This document shows, piece by piece, positions 58,621 to 64,000 of a stretch of 64,000 nt of DNA. Origin of the DNA: Mytilus edulis (lineage: Eukaryota; Mollusca; Bivalvia; Mytilida; Mytilidae); the NCBI RefSeq assembly GCF_963676685.1, contig NC_092346.1, forward strand, positions 70,323,821 through 70,387,820, read 5' to 3'. The notes below the pieces were generated by a model that worked only from the letters and a program-made list of their open reading frames with translations, ran no database searches and was not told the origin of the DNA. The translations under genes were made by a program, and so were the position numbers. Position 1 is the first letter of the stretch. The number at the start of each line of letters is the position of its first letter.

Positions 58621-59210
58621 GAAAACTGTGTATCTTATAATCAGCATAACTTTATCAAATGACAATAATAATACTGAAATAACTAAAGGCTTGCGCATAG
58701 TTATTTACTTTAAATCAGTCACGGACCCGCGATATCACGGGTGTGTTCTGGTAAACTGGTAAAAAAACCAAAATCATAAGTTTCGGAAGTTTTAATGTAA
58801 TATATATGTTATAAATTTATTAATCATTACCAAATGTTTGAAATCCACAAAGTAACATCCGAATAAGTTCGAAAATACCTGTAAGGAACACCTGTGAACC
58901 ATCGGGGAATTACCTTATGATTTGACAAATAATACAATAATGACTGCATTCCTTACAGACTTTCGAATCCCCAAATAACTCATATGATACTAGTTTTCTT
59001 CATACTGTCTTCTTTTGCCACTCTCCATAAATTACTACACATATTAAGTGATGATATGCATGACATGTCAAAATTTCGGCATACAGTAATATAACAAGCG
59101 CTTGTACAAGGTCAAATGCAATTTCAATTTTGACATATGTTGTTTGTGATAGTGCGTCGCACTTTAGTGAATAATATGAATCAAAATAACAAACAAAAAG
59201 ATCAGAATGA
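58621..59210. other. No gene seen between the direct repeats and Gly-rich gene 3
   Basis: AT-rich, only short frames. The plus frame 59137-59613 (proline-rich) is the antisense shadow of Gly-rich gene 3. Confidence 0.5.
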
Positions 59211-59214
59211 CAAT

Positions 59215-59220
59215 TTTATT
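59215..59220 (-). terminator. AATAAA of Gly-rich gene 3
   Basis: AATAAA on minus about 39 bases after the stop at 59259. Confidence 0.5.
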
Positions 59221-59258
59221 TATCATAAACGCATCCACATTTTGGTAAATCAACACTT

Positions 59259-59537
59259 TCACCAACTGCCACCCCATCCTCCGCCACTACCGCCTCCTCC
59301 TCCACCACCACCACCGCCACCGCTACCACCGCCACTACCACTACCACCGCCGCCTTCTTTACTTCCCTTTTCTTTACTCACGACACAGTGCTTTTTACCA
59401 TCCACTACAGTACAACCAAAACCATTTCCCGAAGCACTAGCACTTCCTGAGTCCTCTTTTCCAGAAACGGAGATCGAAGCGCTATGTACTGTTTCCATCA
59501 ACAATACAAATACTGATACACAATACAAAAACTTCAT
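59259..59537 (-). CDS. Secreted glycine-rich peptide 3 (92 aa)
   Basis: Signal peptide MKFLYCVSVFVLLMETVHSA (cut near residue 19), then a Ser/Ala/Gly stretch, GFGCTVVDGKKHCVVSKEKG with two cysteines (42 and 51; C-x8-C), then a Gly tail with Ser spacers ending WGGSW. Layout matches genes 1 and 2: signal, short middle (with one cysteine pair in 2 and 3), Gly tail. The leader could have an intron (CCAG four bases before the ATG, donor GTAAGT at 59586-59581), but 45 bp would be very short. A TATAAAT at 59600-59594 could instead serve an unspliced leader of about 30 bases. Function unknown. Confidence 0.75.
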   Translation of the reverse strand: MKFLYCVSVFVLLMETVHSASISVSGKEDSGSASASGNGFGCTVVDGKKHCVVSKEKGSKEGGGGSGSGGGSGGGGGGGGGGGSGGGWGGSW

Positions 59538-59584
59538 TTCTCTGGAAAAAAAACCGACAAAACATTGTGAAATAAATTTGACTT

Positions 59585-59864
59585 ACCAAGGAAATTTATA
59601 CATGTTAGAGTAAGCACCATTAGATATGATTACCAAGGAAATGTATACGTGCTAGAGTAAGCACCATCAAATATGATTACCAAGGAAATGTATACATGTT
59701 AGAGTAAGCACCATCAAATATGATTACCAAGGAAATGTATACATGTTAGAGTAAGCACCATCAAATATGATTACCAAGGAAATGTATACATGTTAGAGTA
59801 AGCACCATCAAATATGATTACCAAGGAAATGTATACATGTTAGAGTAAGTACCATCAAATATGG
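59585..59864. repeat. 47-bp tandem repeat directly upstream of Gly-rich gene 3
   Basis: Six units of ACCAAGGAAATGTATACATG ... AGAGTAAGCACC ... AAATATGATT; units 3-5 are identical by eye. The unit next to the gene differs (AAATTTATA), which makes a TATAAAT on the gene strand. The first unit overlaps the possible donor CTTG|GTAAGT. Confidence 0.9.
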
Positions 59865-59965
59865 TAAAGGCAAAACAAACGATGTTTATAAATACATGTT
59901 TAATAAATTTGTAATCGGGGGAAATTGCATCTTTGAACGATATCAGTATTATAAACGTATGCTAC

Positions 59966-60205
59966 TGATTGATTGATTGGTTTGTTACGCCACTTTCCGC
60001 AGTATTGTGCCATTTCATGGCAGTCAGTTTTTATTGGCGGAGGTCAAGGAGAGAAACGCCAACGTTTGATAGGAACACTTACAATCCTATTCAATCAATA
60101 TTTGAGTCGAGCGCATCTCACACGTGCAGGGCTCTAGTTCATACCAGTGTTGACAGGCTAGTGATACAGTAGTTTGACTTCTTATACCACTCGGCCACAT
60201 TGATA
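59966..60205 (-). mobile_element. tRNA-derived SINE with (GATT)n tail
   Basis: On minus: A box TGGCCGAGTGG (60197-60187), a degenerate B box (GGTATGAACTAGAG), a central part with CCGCCAATAAAAACTGACTG, and an end GTGGCGTAACAAACCAATCA with an ATCAATC tail. The end resembles the mollusc SINEs that finish GTGGCGTTAAACACCAATCA. The 67-codon plus frame here is a by-product. Confidence 0.8.
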
Positions 60206-61540
60206 CTGACTCGTGATTCTATTTATTTCTATTAGTTGAGCTATAAGACTTAACTTGAAGTACCCACATACAAAATTTATTCGGAAGCATTAAAACAAAA
60301 AGGACCATGAAAATTATAAGGTCAAATTTCTACGATGAATGGCAATCTATTGTTTGAGTAAATTCACCAAAATCTTTCAGCACAATATGCTTATCAGTAA
60401 TGAAAATCTGATATCATCCCCGGTGTTTTAGTGGTTCGTGTTGTCTTTTCGTCGTTATTGGTTTTTGCAATGATTTTATCTGTATTTTTTCGACATATCA
60501 GTTGTTGATTGTCCCTTTTGGTATATTTAGTCTCTTAATTTATCAATTGAAAACTTATTACTGAAAAGCATTATAAAATTATGATCAAACTGATCTACTG
60601 GTCACTGAATTAATGATACCTTAAGGGAGGGAACTTATTAGGCAGTGCTACTGACCAGGTGGTGATATCGCTACATATTTCGACAACATTTTCAGAATAT
60701 CATTTATTGAAGGGTTATTACACAGTCAGAAGCAAAGACCACTGGCAAATCGTTTAAAATCCATTAAAAAAGTAATTTCCATTTAACCCATTTTTAAAAG
60801 TTGTTAAGTTTAAATTTGTATATTTAAAAAAAAATTCTTAGATGAGATCAAATTAAGAAATTGTTCCGTGCCAGAAACAATAACGTTCTATCAAGGCATA
60901 AGACATCTGTTAAACCTTTTTATGAAGATTTGAATATTTTTTTCGTTTGAAAGTTCCAAATGTCCGCAAATTGATATTTTGTATCTAAAACAAATTTTTC
61001 GGATAGCCAGTTAAGATTATTGAATAAGGGTTTTCTACATGATGTGTATTTTGGACAAACGAATTCAGTGTGATCCTGTGATTAACAAATACATACACAT
61101 TTTTATCGTTGCAAAACGCTAATCAAAGAAACTGACATGTAAACATCAATCTAACACATGTCTCTTCAAATATTGATGCACAATCGAAAATAGAAATGAT
61201 TTACCTTAATGAAGTTTCTTCAGTAAATAAATTGTTTTAACTGAAAAATTACTTAAAGAAATTGCTTTTAAAACTATCTAATTTATAAAACATTATTCAT
61301 TCTAAATTCTAAGTTCGTGAACTTCCACGTACGTGCATGTAACTTCTAAAACAATAACTAATTTCACTAATGTAAATACTTGACGTGTTTAAAATCCAGA
61401 AGCTATTGTGCGTTGGTACATAACACAAAAATAGTTCCCCTGTCTTAGTAGTACACATTTCCCAAAGTTTATTTGTCTTAGGTTAATAAACTTAAAGGGT
61501 TCTCAATGCTCTGCAACACGGTACTTTTTTTCGGCCTTTT
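60206..61540. other. No gene seen
   Basis: AT-rich; no frame over 60 codons with any motif and no repeat recognised with confidence. Confidence 0.5.
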
Positions 61541-61544
61541 AACT

Positions 61545-61625
61545 TTTTAAAATTTGAGCGTCACTGATAATTATTGCAAAGGAAACGCGAGTCTAACGTA
61601 CGAAATAAGAAGCCTGGTATCTATG
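61545..61625 (-). repeat. Second copy of the GACGCTCGA / CGCGTTTCGTC repeat
   Basis: TTGAGCGTCACTGATAATTA, AAACGCGAGTCTAACGTACG and AAGCCTGGTATC correspond to the reverse complement of 26985-27105. Confidence 0.6.
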
Positions 61626-61665
61626 GAACGCCGTAACTGCCTTATGTTAAAAGCTTTCATTATAT

Positions 61666-61727
61666 GATGGTACTTTGACATTATAAGATGGTACTTTGAC
61701 ATTGTTTGATGGTACTTTGACATTATA
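61666..61727. repeat. Short tandem repeat, three units of 21-22 bp
   Basis: GATGGTACTTTGACATTATA repeated three times with one or two changes. Confidence 0.85.
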
Positions 61728-61880
61728 CTTTGCTTTGTCAATTTCGAGTAGCTAGGGTGTCCTCTGCAATTTTGATTTTACATTTTTATATCACCAGATC
61801 AACATGAAAATTGGTAAACAAGCATACACAAGAATGAAGGACATTTATATATTTTTATCCTGCAATTAGGTGTTCTACTT

Positions 61881-61921
61881 TACAGATACAGCCCTACAGA
61901 TATCGCTATGCTGTATCTGTA
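61881..61921. repeat. Small hairpin (TACAGATACAGC / GCTGTATCTGTA)
   Basis: Perfect 11-12 bp stem around a loop of about 17 bases. Confidence 0.7.
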
Positions 61922-62524
61922 TAGTATCGCTTAAAAGCTCCGCCCACTGCCGGACTGAGTATTGTATGAACCTGCGTGACCTCAGAATGTGTATTGCAGT
62001 TGCATTCCAATAACGTATCAATTGCGAATTAACGATTACTTTTGAACGTTCTGTTTGTTTCAAACATTTCTTTAGAGCAATAAGAATCACACAAATTTCT
62101 GATAACATACACACATGAACAGCAGTCTTTTCTACGATGACAACTATCGATTGCAGAACTTGAATGTGTGTGATTGTGTAACAAAAACAACCATGTCAAT
62201 TTCAACATGCATGTTTAGTGAATGTAGAGTCTGAAGCGTAGAACAACTCGTACACTCCTGTTTCAAATTGGACAATGCTTTGTTAATTGTTTTTACTGTT
62301 GACATTAGTTGTTATGTTAAAATAGATAATTATTCACCTTGAGCGATGTATTATTGTTGACCATTCGAGATTCTTTTTTTGCGAATCCGTCTTCAGCTGA
62401 ATGTGATTACTGTATCGTATTACTATACGGGCCTCAAGGGATTTAAAATCGAAAATAAATGCAAAACATGTGTTTTTGTGTCTTTCAAAACACAAATAAT
62501 ATACAAAATTAATTGCAGGATAAA

Positions 62525-62673
62525 GACAATAACTGTTTAGTGTCTTTAAATATCAGCTGTATTTGTACTCGGCTCGAAACAGGTGTAATAACTCGCTAAA
62601 AGCTCGCATACACCTTGTTTCCTAGCCTCGTACAAATACAGTTGATATTTAAAGACACAAAACCGTTATTGTC
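62525..62673. mobile_element. 149-bp palindromic MITE-like element
   Basis: GACAATAACTGTTTAGTGTC TTTAAATATCAGCTGTATTTGTAC at left against GTACAAATACAGTTGATATT TAAAGACACAAAACCGTTATTGTC at right, with a further AACAGGTGTA/TACACCTTGTT pair inside. Confidence 0.8.
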
Positions 62674-63314
62674 TATGTTTACATTAATCAGTACAAATGT
62701 TAGATCATTGATAAATCGATATCTTATAAATAGTTATCATTGATGTAAACGGGAAACACTGATACCCTGTTATAATTTTTAAGATATCTTTTTTTACCTT
62801 AAATGTGATAAAAAAAATCTTTCTTTTCCCTCTATGTTTCTATTGTGGATATTGTACCTTTGACTATGGGTTGATGCTTTAAAATATCATGAAAATTCCA
62901 TTTTTCGCCGAAGTTAATTTTTCCATAGCAGAAAAGATCGAAAAATGATGAAATAATCTAATTATTTAGATTTTTTAAAATTTTAAATCAAAGTTTTCTG
63001 TTGTCAACTGCATTTTGAAATGCAAACTCCAAACCTCCGTTCAACCTCGTTGTCATTCCTTCTTGTTTACGTTCATTGTTGTAGTATAATTATTGCTAAA
63101 AACAAGGAACTGTTGCATTCAGCGTTTGTGCTCGTTAAACCCTAAGTTGAATAACATCACATCATAAGAACAACTGTAACAATCGGCTGGAAATACATGT
63201 AGCTTGACACATACCAACAAAAATAAAGACAACAGACAAAAAGTACTGTATTAAAATACTCGAATGCAAAGCCCGCTTATGTATAAATCGTGTTCGGACT
63301 AAAATTTTACAAGT

Positions 63315-63480
63315 CCAACTCTCCATACAAATAACAATTTATAAATGTAAACCATTATAAGTCAAGGTACGGCCTTCAACACAGAGCACACCGAACAGCA
63401 AGCTATAAAGGGCCCCAAAAATTGCTAATGTAGACCCATTCAAACGGGAATACCAACGGTCTAATCTATATAAATAAATG
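63315..63480 (-). repeat. Family A subfamily copy, 5' truncated
   Basis: CAACTCTCCATACAAATAAC, GTACGGCCTTCAACACAGAG, AAAAATTGCTAATGTAGACC and ACCAACGGTCTAATCTATAT; same subfamily as 38196-38633. Confidence 0.7.
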
Positions 63481-64000
63481 CAAAAAAATATACGCTTGGT
63501 AAATATGTTGATTTTTTTGCAACCAGTCGGTCAATGTCATTGCTGGTGGACGTTTCGTTACGAGAGTATTACCAGCCCAGTAGTCAGCACTTTTACTTTG
63601 ACATGACATATCATTTGCATGTTCATCTTTTATAAGTTGAAGTATTCGAAATATTGATATATTCCTAGTGACCATGTAGGTATATATGAGTCATATGTAG
63701 ACGAAAAGTTTCTGGCGTCCATGTTTCATTTGGAAGTTTTTGTAACCACTTGGATGCCATTGCTGGTGGATGGTTTGTCAAGGAGGGCATCACTAGTAGT
63801 TGTAGTATTCAGCATTTTTACGCGTTGCGGGACTATGTTAGATACTTGTTTCAATTATACCACACTTTTTATTTTTAAAAGAAATATCATTTATGTTTAT
63901 GTTCTTTATATTTACTGTTTACCAATGTCTTTAGAAATAAAATGTCTTCTGATTGTTCGTATTCGTACCGGTCCTAGATAAGTACAGAAATGTGAAGCTC
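63481..64000. other. Window end: no supported gene
   Basis: 63500-63700 (minus) and 63690-63800 (plus) share TGGTTGCAAAAA/TTGTAACCACTTGGATGCCA and ATTGCTGGTGGA in inverted order, so a repeat pair may span 63505-63800. The 86-codon plus frame at 63721 has no motif. Confidence 0.4.

Noticed and set aside
59137..59613. 158-codon proline-rich plus frame
   Set aside because: Antisense shadow of Gly-rich gene 3, which has a signal peptide and nearby AATAAA.
60187..60197. tRNA-Leu/Ser gene start
   Set aside because: Only the A-box region matches; the rest is SINE body with an ATCAATC tail.

Overview
The window is nuclear DNA of a eukaryote, most likely a marine bivalve of the mussel (Mytilus) type. 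The DNA is AT-rich, gene density is low, genes are split by GT..AG introns, and there is no operon structure. It is packed with dispersed repeats I recognise as typical of mussel genomes: Penelope-like reverse transcriptase relics, tRNA-derived SINEs, and retroposons ending in ACCACATCTTC. The species call is inference from this repeat content.

Layout. 1-2980: the 5' half of an LTR retrotransposon on the minus strand (LTR, tRNA-Leu-like primer site, gag, protease, then an integrase-like start) running off the left edge. 3046-3411: probable last exon of an unrecognised plus-strand gene. 3.8-4.9 kb: a direct duplication that looks like a duplicated first exon. 5.5-12.8 kb: two inverted copies of an element carrying arrays of a self-complementary 12-mer, with a MITE and retroposon tails between them. 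14.3-15.8 kb: large exon of a multi-pass RING-H2 E3 ubiquitin ligase of the RNF139/RNF145 type. 16.4-18 kb: dead Penelope-like RT. 19.2-29.8 kb: a complete five-exon calmodulin-like gene on the minus strand, assembled here by joining exons, with a foldback element in its last intron and a TIR element in its first. 30-46 kb: almost only repeats, including a dead Ty3/gypsy integrase, an insertion with its empty site still readable nearby, and tRNA-derived SINEs. 47.2-59.6 kb: three single-coding-exon genes for short secreted glycine-rich peptides, separated by a long palindrome and a second dead Penelope copy. 60-64 kb: a SINE, small inverted repeats, no clear gene.

The functional content is one calcium sensor, one membrane E3 ligase, one orphan exon and a dispersed group of three Gly-rich secreted peptides with shared architecture. 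The Gly-rich group, the gag-protease-integrase domain order at the left edge, and the palindromic 12-mer arrays are the parts most worth following up.
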